A stretch of 64,000 nucleotides of DNA from Schizophyllum amplum (taxonomy: Eukaryota > Basidiomycota > Agaricomycetes > Agaricales > Schizophyllaceae). Shown one piece after another: positions 43,896 through 55,210 of this stretch. Made by a program: the position numbers and the translations under genes. The notes below the pieces were generated by a model. It was given only the letters and a program-made list of their open reading frames with translations, did no database searches and was not told the origin of the DNA. Position 1 is the stretch's first letter. Every line of letters begins with the position of its first letter. The stretch lies in assembly GCA_007026445.1 (NCBI GenBank), contig VDMD01000015.1, positions 1-64,000 on the forward strand, in the 5' to 3' direction.

Positions 43896-44047
43896 TGTTG
43901 GAGATAATCACGTGACCTCTGGTTGGTCTAATGATGTCCCAATACCCTAGTAACTATAGACCCGATAGCTCAGTGGTAGAGCGTCACTCCCGAGATGTGG
44001 AGGTCCTTGGTTCAAACCCAGGTCGAGTCACTTTGCTTTTCCCAACA
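43896..44047 (+). mobile_element. tRNA-bearing LTR-like mini-element (152 bp)
   Basis: TGTTGGAGATAATCACGTGA to tttcccaaca, flanked by gtttg at 43891-43895 and 44048-44052, a perfect 5-bp duplication. Close copy of 32638-32790. It lies 148 bp upstream of the KDZ start codon and may add a polymerase III promoter there. Confidence 0.82.
43959..44030 (+). ncRNA. tRNA-like sequence
   Basis: 72 nt, gacccgatagctcagtggta onwards, box B ggttcaaaccc. Acceptor and anticodon stems have one mismatch each (cga in the anticodon position, short variable loop). Same type as the other two copies. Confidence 0.6.
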
Positions 44048-47000
44048 GTTTGGCGTCAAGCAGATGGAACAGAATACAATGGATTGTCCCAAAGTGGAAG
44101 CGGTACAAGCACGTGCCGCGATCACGTCCGTCTTTGTTTACCGTCACGATGTCTGGGGCCGTTAATCCCGCATCTTCACCTCCTCCTTCTGGCCATGCCC
44201 GCGCGCCGTGCAAGAGACGATGTCAGCGTCTGGGACGACTTCGATTCCTCTGCGGACTACAACAACGCCCCCGACCTTGCTTACTCCGTGTCGGCTGACG
44301 GCGCGCGACTGAACTGTCGTGCATTCGACTATGTCCCTCCTCCTACCAAGAAATGGAAGATATGCGAGCTCGACGCACCTCACAGGACATGGAATCCGAT
44401 GGAGACAGAGGGGGACGACACCTTCAACTTTCCCGAGTCGATGGACAACTGGGCACCAAATGTGCAGGTCTGTGACGAGCCATCGCGGAAAAGGACGTAT
44501 GGAGTGCGTATCATGCTCTCTCTTGCTGCCTTAGCCAGCTCACCTTGTGCGACAGGATGATCCTATGAAGACGTGGCGCAAAGTCTCCCAGCAAGACTTC
44601 CTTGAGGAGATGATGTGGGGGGAAGGACTTCAATACGCTCATGACGATCCCCGGTGCACAACCTGCCAGGCAACATACTCTCCTTCAGCCTGCGCACCAG
44701 CGGCGTCCAGCGAGAATCCACCGCCTGCAGCAGGCGCGACAATAGGCGACAACGAAGATCCCCCGCTTCCACCTCTTGACCCACCCTCCCCTACATCTGT
44801 CTCGGAGATATTCTGCTGTTGGGAGTGTGGCGACTTCCTGCAGTGTCGGGAGTGCTGCGTTGAGCGACACAGGTCTATGCCGCTTCATGTCATACAGGTC
44901 TGTTCAGCTCAGTCATCGTAGATTGCGTCTGCCACTGACGTGCTTCCAGTCATGGACAGGCATCTACTGGAAGAAGACTACACTATCGAACATGGGCCTC
45001 GTCTATCAACTCAGCCACAGAGGCCTCTCATGTGTTTGTCCCGATGCTACCGTTCGGACTATGGTAGTCCTCGACAACGTCATCCATACTGTCCGCTACC
45101 AGTACTGCGCGTGTCGTGGACTACACTCCTTGAACGCTGTGCGGCAGCTGCTTTGTAATTGGTGGTATCCAGCTACAGTCACGGACCCGGAGACGTGCGT
45201 GACCTTTGCCGGGCTCGATACCTTTCGCCTAGCGGCTATGCATGCCAACGTCAACGTCAACAATTGGCTCAAAGCCATGGAGGAGCGGATGGACGCGCTC
45301 AAGCTCACAAAAGTTCCAATACGTTGGCATAAGAAATCGAAGGCCAGTCAGACTGACGTGCTTTTACAGGACCGACGCGCCGCCTTCCACCGAGTCTTCC
45401 GCCAGTACTTGTTTCTCCTTCGATCTAAGCGCTTCGGTCGCGGGAACGACTGCACCGGCCTCGGGGGCACGCCGCAAGGTGGACTGGCATGGCGCTGCTG
45501 GGCCTGCCCTCGAGAAGGAGTCAATCTACCCGCCAGGTGGAAAGACGTTGATGAGAGTGAAGTGTATGTGAAGTTTTGCCTTGTTTATATGTCGCTTACC
45601 ATATTCTTATAGATTTCTGTATCGCCCGACTCTCGCCTTCGATGCGAACTTTCGTCTGAAGAATCTCGTTCGGCAGAACGAGCGCCATGATCCCAAGCTC
45701 GGCGACAGTCAAGGCTACTTTGTGAAGAAGAAAGAGTATGAAGATCACGTTGCGAGCTACGTGAACGAGGTCGACGTGAGTCCGTTTCTCGACGGCACCA
45801 GTTTGTATCTGACGATTATCACAGATCAGCACATGCATCGCATTTCAAGCGCTTGTCGAGAAGGACACGAAGGCAACAACTGGCCTGCGCGTGTCGGGCG
45901 TCGGTGGCGCGATTTGTGCACACCACGAGCTTGTACAACCTCACGGACTAGCCGACTTACAGAAAGGCGAACGGTACGTCTTCTATTACGCGCGCATATC
46001 GACGCAACTGACGCTTTCTATCAGCTACTGTGTTATGGACTACATCCTGCTATCCGTCATCGCCATCCTTCAATACGCGGCCTTGACGGTGTCCTACGAC
46101 ATTGGCTGCCAGTATATGATAAACTTCTTCGCGCGCATGAAGAAGGTGCCTACAGTACTGCAACAGGCCAAGAAGGATCTGGATATTGTCTTCAGACTGC
46201 CGGTGTGGCATGGTGGCATTCACGAGGAGATCTGCCGCACGTGCAACTCGTTGAAGTATCACGACGGCGTCGGTCGGACGGATGGCGAGGCCATTGAACG
46301 GATCTGGTCGTTGCTCAACCCCTTCGCGTGGGCTACAAAGTACATGGGCGCCGGCGCGCGCCATGACTGGTTGGGGTTGATAACATCAACTTTCGGAAAA
46401 TTGGTTACATTAGGTGAGTCTCGCGTGTCCTGACTCCTACGTTACACGTCGATAGAAGCTAATCGCGTCGTGCAGTGTACCTGTTGGCTCGTCGCTACAT
46501 TGTCGCCACGGATAAACTCAAGATCCAGGCTGAGTCCTTCCGTTCGATATGCAAGGCCATCGAACCACATGTCCTGCTGCGCTGGAAGACGGACATTGTT
46601 GCTTGGAAGAAGGACTGGTCGCTGCCCTGTCCATACACGGCACCTCAGATAGGTAAGTCATCTTGTTTGGGCGGCGACTGTAGAGCTGACAATATATCAG
46701 AGGGCTTATCTGAGGCGGAGGTCCGGCGCGCGTTGGACAGAGAAGAGCTAGAGGAGATCAAGGAGGTACGGGCAGGCATTCAAGGAACGTCGCAGACCGC
46801 GTTTCTGGTGGCGGGAATGCGACTCGAATGCGCGCAGTAAGTGGTTTTCTGTACGGTACAGGCCAGAACACTGACTATTTGCTGTAGACGGCGAATCATT
46901 GCCGACCTTGCGGGCCGCGCCGTACTGCCCATGAACGTCGAGGGCTTGATCAATGACCGCCGGCGCTCGCTGTTGGATAAACTCAAGCTCTTCAACAATC

Positions 47001-47221
47001 TTCTGAAGTCCCACATCCCCGGCGCGCCGTCTCTGACGCAGCAAGGCGTTGCTGACAGAGCTATCGACCCCGAACACCTGCAGGTCACCATGCCGTCTTC
47101 CTTTGAGTCGGACATACGGCGCATGTCATGTGGCAAGGGCCTTCCGGAAAAGGAGCTTCAACTACGCCGGGCGGCAGCGCGCGACACCATTCAAACACTG
47201 CGCAAGCACCTTATGCAGTAC

Positions 47222-47795
47222 AGTAGCTTACCCCTTAACGAAACATGACCCCCCAACGAAACACGGGCTTCGCACACAGTGTATCTTTCTTAAAAATTCT
47301 GGAAAATTGAGTGTCGGTATATGGCATCTACAGACACCTACCTACAAGATATGGTGTCCATCGGGTCAGCAGAATCCGCTCGGTGGCGCGAAGAAGGCGG
47401 GAAGTCGCGCTGGCAGCGAGGGTCAAAATTTCCACATATATAATCCATTTGTGCCCAACGCAGATGTGTCACAACACCTCTATAGTTATCTGAATGTGTC
47501 CAGCCGAGGTATTCCGAGCACATTCCGAGGCAACAGGCGCGTCCACAACGCATTGAATGTCGCCTCGCCGGTATTTCGGCCCGGATGTTTCGTTGAGGGG
47601 TACGTCGGCTTTACCCGCCTTCTACTTGACCCCCGTCGACGGACACCTTGCAGTCGCCCGTTCCGCTTGAAAATATTCACGACAGTACTTTCAAGCACCT
47701 AGAATGCAGCTATCAACTTATCGAGATCAAAAACATACAGCCCGCCAGGAAAACTGGCAGATTACTTTTTCTGTTTCGCTAATGGGTAAGATACT
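47222..47795. mobile_element. MITE-like element in the KDZ gene (574 bp)
   Basis: Ends AGTAGCTTACCCCTTAACGA on the left and, read inwards from the right, AGTATCTTACCCATTAGCGA: inverted repeats of about 24 bp with three mismatches. GTAC flanks both sides (47218-47221 and 47796-47799). No coding capacity. A 4-bp duplication limits the possible superfamilies, but I do not assign one. Confidence 0.7.
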
Positions 47796-47799
47796 GTAC

Positions 47800-50700
47800 C
47801 CCTATAGTAATACATACTGGCCACTATCGGGGGTCGTGTTGCAACACATACGATAATGTTGTCGGGGCCGGCAAACCCCGAAAAGGGCTCGCGGCGGTCT
47901 CCCGGGCGTTCGGGCACGTGCCTAGCGGTGGCACGCGTGCTCGCCTAATTGGGCGGCGGGCTCGCGTCGCGTGCGCGGCTCGCTCGCGCGCTCGCCGGGC
48001 GCGATTGATGGCGCTTCCAAAACGGGAAGGGCGGGCGATCGGCGCCCGCGCAGGAGCGCGCGCGCGCCACCGCTCCTACCGGCAACCCTCCCGTTGCTCC
48101 TAGGCTACACAGAATACGTATATTATACAATATTTATGCTAAATAACCAAGTAAGGGTGGGGGGAGGGTGAAATGATGCGAAAAAGCGCGCAAATGCGCT
48201 GCGACAATTGTCACCAGGTTGGGAAGGAGGGCGGGGAGCGGTGGGGGTCACGCCATATGAGCAACGAGCCGGGGGAAGGGCTTGACGGGGGAGGAGGGCG
48301 TGATGCGGCGGGCGCGCATGGGCGGCGTGGGCGGTATGGACGGCGGGGGGCGCCGAGACGCGCGTCCGCATGGACGGGCGTCGTCGTCCCACTCGTACGA
48401 TGTGCGGAGGGGACGAGCGGGGCGCCACAGGCGCAGTGGGGTGGGAGGGCGGGTGGCGGGGATGCGGCGCGGGTGACGTCTGTGGCCTTCCCTGCGGTCT
48501 GGCTTGGCTCCAAGGGGCGCTCACAGCGCCGTACGCGCAGTGAGAGCGTCCCCCAAACCCTCAAGGCCCACTGAGAGGCCCGGAGCGCTGACCAAGAGCT
48601 GCACCGCAAAGTCCCAGTGCGGTGAGTCCTTGAGCGGTTTGGCTCTTGGTCAGGGGTGCGCTCGGCGCTAAGGAGGGGGGGGGGAGGAAGCCGGACGGCT
48701 CGCAAACGGTCACCGGGTGCGTACGTTGCAGGTCGGCCCCTTGTTGATGACTGGAGGCAAGGCGTGAGGGGGCGATCGCTTGCGCGAAAACCACTTTGCG
48801 CGCTCACGCCCGTCGTCGCCGCAGTCTATAGTATATTTCTGTCAGTATAAATACTCATACAGGGCGTAGTTACGCACCTGTGGCGTGTCTCTACGCGCTT
48901 GCCCCTCCCCGCGGCGTCATCCGCCTCGGGCGGCTCGTTGTGCCACGATCCACCGCTGAAAATTTGTGTTCTTGCGGTTTTTGAGGTTCGCGGGGTCGGA
49001 CGAAAGGAAGGGGGAAGGGAGGGGGCAGCGGCGTGGTTGACATTGTGGTGGTAGAAGGTTGAGAGGCGCCGATTGCAGACGCGCGGCAGCTTGGACCGGA
49101 GAGCCGACCCTCGCCGCCGTCGCGCGCAACAACCGCGGCGGAATTTTTGAAGCGTCGGGAAGCAGTTTCAACGACGGGGGCGTCTAGATCACTGTTGATA
49201 GTCTTAGATTCTGAAAAAATCGTGAAATTTTCGTTCGAAAACAGCCTGATATCATCTCTGAACTGTGAACTAAACATGGTCATATTCTACTTGTGCATAA
49301 GGGTTGAGGGAGATCATCCTGAGCCAGTGTCTGGAGGCCTCATTACAGTCAAGCTTGAAGCTTGTATGGGTACCCTTACTGTACCTCCCAAAGGTGCTTT
49401 GAGTCCTTGATAAGGCCTAGATCTATTGGATAGAACTGATCACTGTTTTTTGCAGGTGAGCATTCAGCTGCTCATGGCTATTGCAGCATATTCTGACTGT
49501 GGGACTCTCACAGACAGCTTACTTTCTTATAGTATATAGCCAGAAAGGTATATACATCAAATATCAGGACGATCCAAGCGCGCGATCCGCAAGAATCGTG
49601 ATGTGTCTCGCCGCCAATGCGCTCGAAATGAGCGCGTTCGTGACGTAACGTAACGCGAACCTCTCTACTCTCGCCGCCATTCGCGATGCGCTGGCCGCTG
49701 CACAGGGCCCGATGGGCGGGATACTTCAAGGATGGGGTGCGGGGACTCTGGGGAGTCCCTCAAAGGTGCGTAGTTATTGATTATGTGTATAAATCATCGC
49801 TTACATGATATCTAGAATGGCTGCAGCGCGTGCGAGCGTGCTCGCACGCGCTGCGGCCATTGACATGCACCCACACAGCTTCCAAGCGCCGTGGCGCGTC
49901 ACTCTACACCGTAGGATGCCACCCCCCGCCCCCCGCACCATTCATACTAGGTGCTCGCCCAGCGCATTGCGGAGCAGGAATGCGCAGGCCGCCTGTGCCA
50001 TCCCCCACCCCTCGCCACACCTCCGAACCGGCGTGATAAGCGTGCCACTACGCGCGGTACGCGGTAGGGGTGCCGGCGCGCTATGCAAGCGGCCGCGCTT
50101 GGCTCGGTCAGCCACCCAGCAGGCACGCGCGCGCGCACCGTGTCCCTCCCCTCCTCGCCCTCCACCCCGCCTCCGCCTTTCACTACACCCCCCCTGCGCG
50201 GTGTGCGCATCCCACAACGTCCCAGGCATGACAAAACGTCCAACACCGTCGCTATGGCCCAGCCGCGCCTACACTGCCCCCGCCCGCCGCACCCGCGCAT
50301 TCCCCGATCAACGCGCCTTGCCCTTGGGCGCGGTGGGCACGTTATTCAATAACCCCACACGTCCCCAATGCGCCCCTTGCCCTTCGATATCCCATAGCGG
50401 CAGCCCACGCTCGGTGCGCGCGGCGGCGAGGGCCGGCGAAAATTTTCGTCGCGAGTTTCGCCCATTTTCCTCATTTATTCACCCCCTCACACACATATTT
50501 AGTTAATATATATTATGTTCTACCTAATATACATGTTCTGTGCGACCCAGGAGCGGAGGGAGGGCTGCCACCAGCAGCGGCGGCGCGCGCGCGCGCCTGC
50601 GCGGGCGCCGATCGCCCGCCCTTCCCGTTTTGGAAGCGCCATCAATCGCGCCCGGCGAGCGCGCGAGCGAGCCGCGCACGCGACGCGAGCCCGCCGCCCG

Positions 50701-50850
50701 ATTAGGCGAGCACACGTGCCACCGCTAGGCACGTGCCCGAACGCCCGGGAGACCGCCGCGAGCCCTTTTCGGGGTTTGCCGGCCCCGACGACCTTATCGT
50801 ATGTGTTGCAACACGACCCCTGATAGTGGCCGGTATGTATTACTATAGAG
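47800..50850 (+). mobile_element. X-related element with different ends, in the KDZ gene (3051 bp)
   Basis: Ends CCCTATAGTAATACATACTG and, from the right, CTCTATAGTAATACATACCG; inverted arms about 300 bp long (47800-48125, 50520-50850). GTAC flanks it (47796-47799, 50851-50854). Inside are the X landmarks in the usual order: hairpin D (48587-48650), ccggagagccgaccctcgcc near 49094, palindrome A (about 49606-49655), ggggactctggggagtccct near 49740, hairpin C (49816-49861) and gcgaaaattttcg at about 50438. The body is thus X, but the termini and target duplication are not. No gene. KDZ codons join as LMQY then NISW when both insertions are removed. Confidence 0.8.
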
Positions 50851-51729
50851 GTACAACATCAGCTGGCGCAAGAAGCAACATGCAAAGCAGTACTACATCG
50901 AGTATCGGAACAAGACATTAACGGGACAGAAGCAGAACACCCGTGCGCGTACCATGCTCGCAACCTTGCAAGAAAGCATAGACTTCGATGCGGAGGCGTA
51001 CCGCGCCCACCGCGCGGCTATCCTCAAGCTACGCAACTGCGACGACGACCCCGACTTTCTGAAGTTACTCGCCAAGGACCTGCAGTTGGAGGGCGAGCTA
51101 ATGGACTCTGACGATGACACGGCACGCAAATTGGCTGCGGCCGGGCGTCAACGTGCGTGGCACATCCACGTTTCTACCAGCAAGCATACAATGTTGTGGA
51201 TATGGACCACCAATGGTGTCTATTCCGGCAACGCTTCAGTGGACAAGGATGACGTTGACAAGAGTAAGTGCCGATGGAACTTATGTGGCACACTTTTACT
51301 AATGGACGGGCAGCTATTCAACACCTCTGGGCAAAGGCTATGGCACGCAAGGACCGCTGGGTCGAGGAAGCTGAGCTTCTACGCGAAGACATGCGTCGCT
51401 GTCTGCGCAGTCTCGAAGTGGAGGCGGATGTATGGCTTCGTTGTGCCGATGTTGACCTGGGTCACGGCCCAGCCTATCATTCGAGCACCCGTGCATACGC
51501 ATTGAAGCACCACACAATGTGGCTCCAACTGCGTGACCATTTCTGCAACGTTTGGAACAGCCCTATGGGCAAGACGAGGTGGCACATCTTCGAACGATGG
51601 CAGGAGCTGAATGACAACGCCAACGTGTGGCTCGCAGAGTCGCAGGCATTACTCGGCTTCGAGGACACCGCTGACAAGGGCAAAGACACGCCCACACCCG
51701 CGGAGCTGCCTGGCGTTGCCTCGGTCTGA

Positions 51730-52269
51730 ACGCCCGACACGGTCCGGCGCGCAGGAACGACAACGGGAGTGCGGATGGAGCGATACTGGGAGTGCGGATG
51801 GAGCGATACCGGGAGCGCGAGATTGATATGGGTGACAATACGTACAACAACACGATCAGCACCTCGGCGACAACGTGCGCGGCGCGCAAGCAAGCAAGAG
51901 CATCGACCAGCTGAACGATATCGGTATAGCGAGCGCGTAGATGGCCCCTGCGCCGGGCACCTACCTCTCGCCATGGGCGAACCGCTTTGAGTTCTCACCG
52001 CACCGGGAATTCGCGGGTAGCCTTTGGTGGGAGATGGTGTCTGGTGTGTGGATCTACTGCACGCAAGCTACTGATGCAAGAGCGAAGCGCGGGGCGTGGG
52101 AGGAGCAATGCCGGGAGCGCGAAGGAAGCCAGCAGGGGTCGTGCGAGCTGCCGCCATACGAGCTGCCGCTGTACGAGCTGCCGCCGTACCAGCTTCCGCC
52201 TGAGTCCAGGAGCGTGACGAGTGCCGCCAAGAGCTGCATGAGCCGCTGGTTTAGCAAGAGCGAGCTGAG
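51730..52269. other. KDZ 3' flank with short repeats
   Basis: Contains two copies of gagtgcggatggagcgatac at about 51768-51805 and a tandem encoding Y(E/Q)LPP units (52147-52205, gagctgccgc-type repeats). 52105-52269 recurs, with changes, at 58466-58620 on the far side of X copy 4. An open frame 51941-52269 exists, but I cannot show that it is a gene. Confidence 0.4.
52105..52269 (+). repeat. Direct repeat, left copy
   Basis: ggagcaatgccgggagcgcg onwards through agtccaggagcgtgacgag. The right copy is at about 58474-58620. Similarity is moderate, interrupted by the LPP-coding repeats here. Confidence 0.55.
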
Positions 52270-54110
52270 CACCTGTGGCCGTAAGGTCTTTGCAAAGACC
52301 ATGGACAAGTGTCTGACAGGTAGTTGAAAAGTCCTCGTATCACTTATATACACTGCCACAGCCTTCCGGGGCCCTCCCGGCAGGGGCTCCGGGCTCGGGG
52401 GGCATCCCGAGCGCACCGCCCGATTAGGCAGGGGCCCGCGGGCTGCTCGCCCAGCGTGCCCGGCTCGCTCCCGCCCGCACGCGGCCTCGACCGCCTTCCC
52501 GTTCGGGCGTGGCGGTCGATCAGCGTGCTCGGAGGCGTTGTACGCGGTTGCGCGCCGCCGTCGCTGCTCTGCCGCTCGTCGGTTGTCAAGACAATATAAT
52601 TGAGATATATGTACTATATGTATGTAATGGCAATGTGGGGGGTTATACACGAGAAAAACGCGCAGAAGCGTGACGAAAAATTTTCGCCAGCGCGCTGCGC
52701 GTGCACTAGGCAGGCGCTGGAACGTGTGTCCGGGCGTGCGGATGGTATGTAGACGGAGGGGGTGTGGACGGTTGTATTTACGGGCCAGGGAGGTCGTTGG
52801 GCTGTGGTGTGGCTCCAGGGTGCGTACGCGCACGCATGCCCCGAATACCCAGCGCCCTTGCGTCCGCCCCTGCGCCCGCGCAACGCAAGACACGTTTACA
52901 GCGCGCCTGTCGCTTGCGGGTTACGCAGCGAAGCTAGCTCGTGTGCGGGAGGCGGCACGAGAAGCGGTGCAGGAGGGAGGAGGGGGGTAGAAGGATGTGG
53001 ATGTGTCGTGGGTATTGCTAGAGCCGCGGATGGCTGACGCGGGTTGTGTGCGCGTGTTCGAGTGCCGGTAAAGCGCCTCTCGCATGCATGTTGGCCGAGG
53101 GGAAAGCCGTGAATTCCCGGTGCAATGGGTACTCGAGCGGCTTTCCCCCGACGCGGGTATGTGCGTGCGAGGATAGTGGAGGGGAGGGGGGGGGTCGATC
53201 TTGGTACGTTGCTGGTTTTACGTGGGTGAGAGCACGCCCAAAGCGCGTCGTGCGTCACCTGTGGCGGTAGACCCTTTGCAAAGGATCCAAGTAATTGCTT
53301 GGCGGTCAGTTGCAAATCTAGCGAACCTCTTATTTGCACAGCCACATCCCCCTCCCGGGCCTTCCGGTAGGGGTCCCGGGCTCCGGGGTCGTGCCGAGCT
53401 GTGCGCGCGTGCTCGCCTTATTAGGCAGCGCGCGGCGGGCGGCTCGCGTCGCGTGCCCGGCTCGCCCTCGCGGCTGTTGGGCGCGATTGATGGCCCTTCC
53501 CGAACAGGAAGGGCGGTCGATCAGCACTCGCGCAGGTGCGCGCGCCGCCGCCGCCGCCGCCGGCGTCGGGGCCTCTCATCGCTCGGGGGCTTAGGGCACA
53601 ATGTATATATATTTAGAGATAAATACTTATGTACGTAGGGTGGGCGAACAGGGGAAAAATGCACAAAAAGGCGTAGAAAAAGCCGCGCGCTACGCGTCGC
53701 GCCCGCGTCGCGGACGCAGGGCGAGCGAGGGTGGGCGAGAGTGTAGGGGTATGTAAGAGGAGGAGGGGAGGGCAGTGGACCGGCCTCAAAGCGCGCTTGC
53801 CGTTGCTGTGCATTGCGAGCGCGAGCGAGCGCGCGCGCGCTACGCATGCGCGTACACGTCCAGCGTGCACGCGCCGCCGTCTTCGACGCGTTTTTCGACG
53901 CGTCGTGGCGGCGAAATGCACCACAAGACGGCGACAGCGCTCGTAGAGCTGCTGTCACGCCTGCGCATGCAGCAGCGCGGGGGGGGGGGAGGATAGGTGC
54001 GCGCTGGCGCGTGACGCAATGCGTGGGGTGTGGCGTGGGGTGTCTCCGGCGACGCAGTGACCACGGCTGAGGTAGGTGGGGTGTCGAAAAGCCCTATAGA
54101 CGCATCCCCA

Positions 54111-54170
54111 GCCAAGAGCAGAGCACCGGAAGTCCCGGTGCAATGAGTCCTCAACGGGCTCTGCTCTTGG
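54111..54170 (+). other. X hairpin D in copy 5
   Basis: gccaagagcagagcaccgga to gggctctgctcttggt, so the outer stem ccaagagcagagc / gctctgctcttgg is perfect over 13 bp. It is longer than in copy 2 and argues that pairing is retained. Confidence 0.65.
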
Positions 54171-55149
54171 TGGGTGGGACGCGTGAGGGACATGGGGATT
54201 GGGTATGAGGGGTGTGGGATGGCTTGAGGTAGCGACGAACGGACGCCTGCCGCGCGAAACGCGTGTCAGGCGAGCCGCTCGCCGATCTGTGTGGGTGGCG
54301 GGGCGAGGAGCGCGGGCCGCTATGTTTCGCGCAATGGCCGCGCTGCTCGCCGTCTCGTTTGCTGAACCACCTGCTACAGTATCATAGAATAAATTTATCA
54401 GTAAAGGCGGCGTTTGCAGGGCGTAGTGACGCACCTGCAGCGCCGTCTCGCGCGCGCTCGCCTCCAACGTCATCCGCGCCATTGGGCGCGTTGTCGCGTA
54501 CCGATCCACGGAATAGGCTTTAAAGCCTTTGTCTTGAGGCGCGCGGAATCGAATATAAAGGCGGGGGGATGGAACGGGCAACCGGGTGGCCGGTGTCATC
54601 GTGGTTGAGAGCTGAGAGGCGCTGATCGCTCGTGGTCGGCGAGTCGGACCGGCAAGCCGGGCGTCGCCGCGGACGCGCGCCTCGACGGCGGCGCCATTTC
54701 GGAATCGTCTCCAAGCAAATTTGAGCCCCGGAGCGCCTACAGTACACCTATCAGCTTTGTTTACAGCAAAGAACGAAAGAAATCCATAGAAAACTGACCT
54801 GATATGACCTCAAAGTTCTTGAGGAGAAGGCTTCATATTCCACTGCTTCACAAGCTACTGGGTAGACCGTTCTGAGCTCCCATCTTGGGGCCTCAGTACA
54901 GTCAAAGCTGGAGCATAGTCAGACATAGTCACAGTGTAGGATACAGGTACTTAGAGGCTCTCAGGTAGCTCGAATAAATCAGATGAAGGTGATCAGTAGT
55001 CTGGCAGAGTGAGCATTGAGCAATGCAATGCTATACAGCTATGTTCCTTGTATAAGGGCTACACAGTGAGTTATACTATATTAACTACATCTTATATTAC
55101 GCTGGAATACAAGGTTTGAGAGCGATCGTAAGGCGCGATGGGTCGCAAT

Positions 55150-55210
55150 CGCGTTACGACTCGCCGCAAACGCGCTCGAAATGAGCGCGTTCGTGACGTG
55201 ACGTAACGCG
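55150..55210 (+). other. X palindrome A in copy 5
   Basis: Same 61-nt arrangement as 15072-15132, with only a few changes in the spacer (actcgccgca). Confidence 0.7.

Larger units (their letters stand above)
44195..51729 (+). pseudogene. KDZ transposase gene with CxC cluster, interrupted by two elements
   Basis: Exons: 44195-44503, 44556-44897, 44950-45563, 45613-45775, 45825-45973, 46025-46413, 46476-46652, 46701-46836, 46888-47221 joined to 50855-51263, and 51314-51729. They sum to 3438 nt (1145 residues), so the frame is open apart from the insertions at 47222-50854. Features: acidic start (WDDFDSSADYNN), CxC cysteine cluster (CTTCQ, then FCCWECGDFLQCRECC near 195), FDANFRLKNLV, STCIAFQALVEKDTK, and the RNase H-like core with VMDYILL, YDIGCQYMINFF near 548 and GVGRTDGEAIERIWSLLNP near 600. 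The C-terminus is helical (NISWRKKQHAKQYYIEYRN). This is a Kyakuja-Dileera-Zisupton transposase. The start could lie further upstream. As it stands, the long exon is cut, so function is doubtful. No TET/JBP gene, often found beside KDZ genes, is present. Confidence 0.85.

Noticed and set aside
44195..51729. A linked TET/JBP oxygenase gene, as reported beside other KDZ genes
   Set aside because: No HxD...H dioxygenase-like frame is visible around the KDZ gene.
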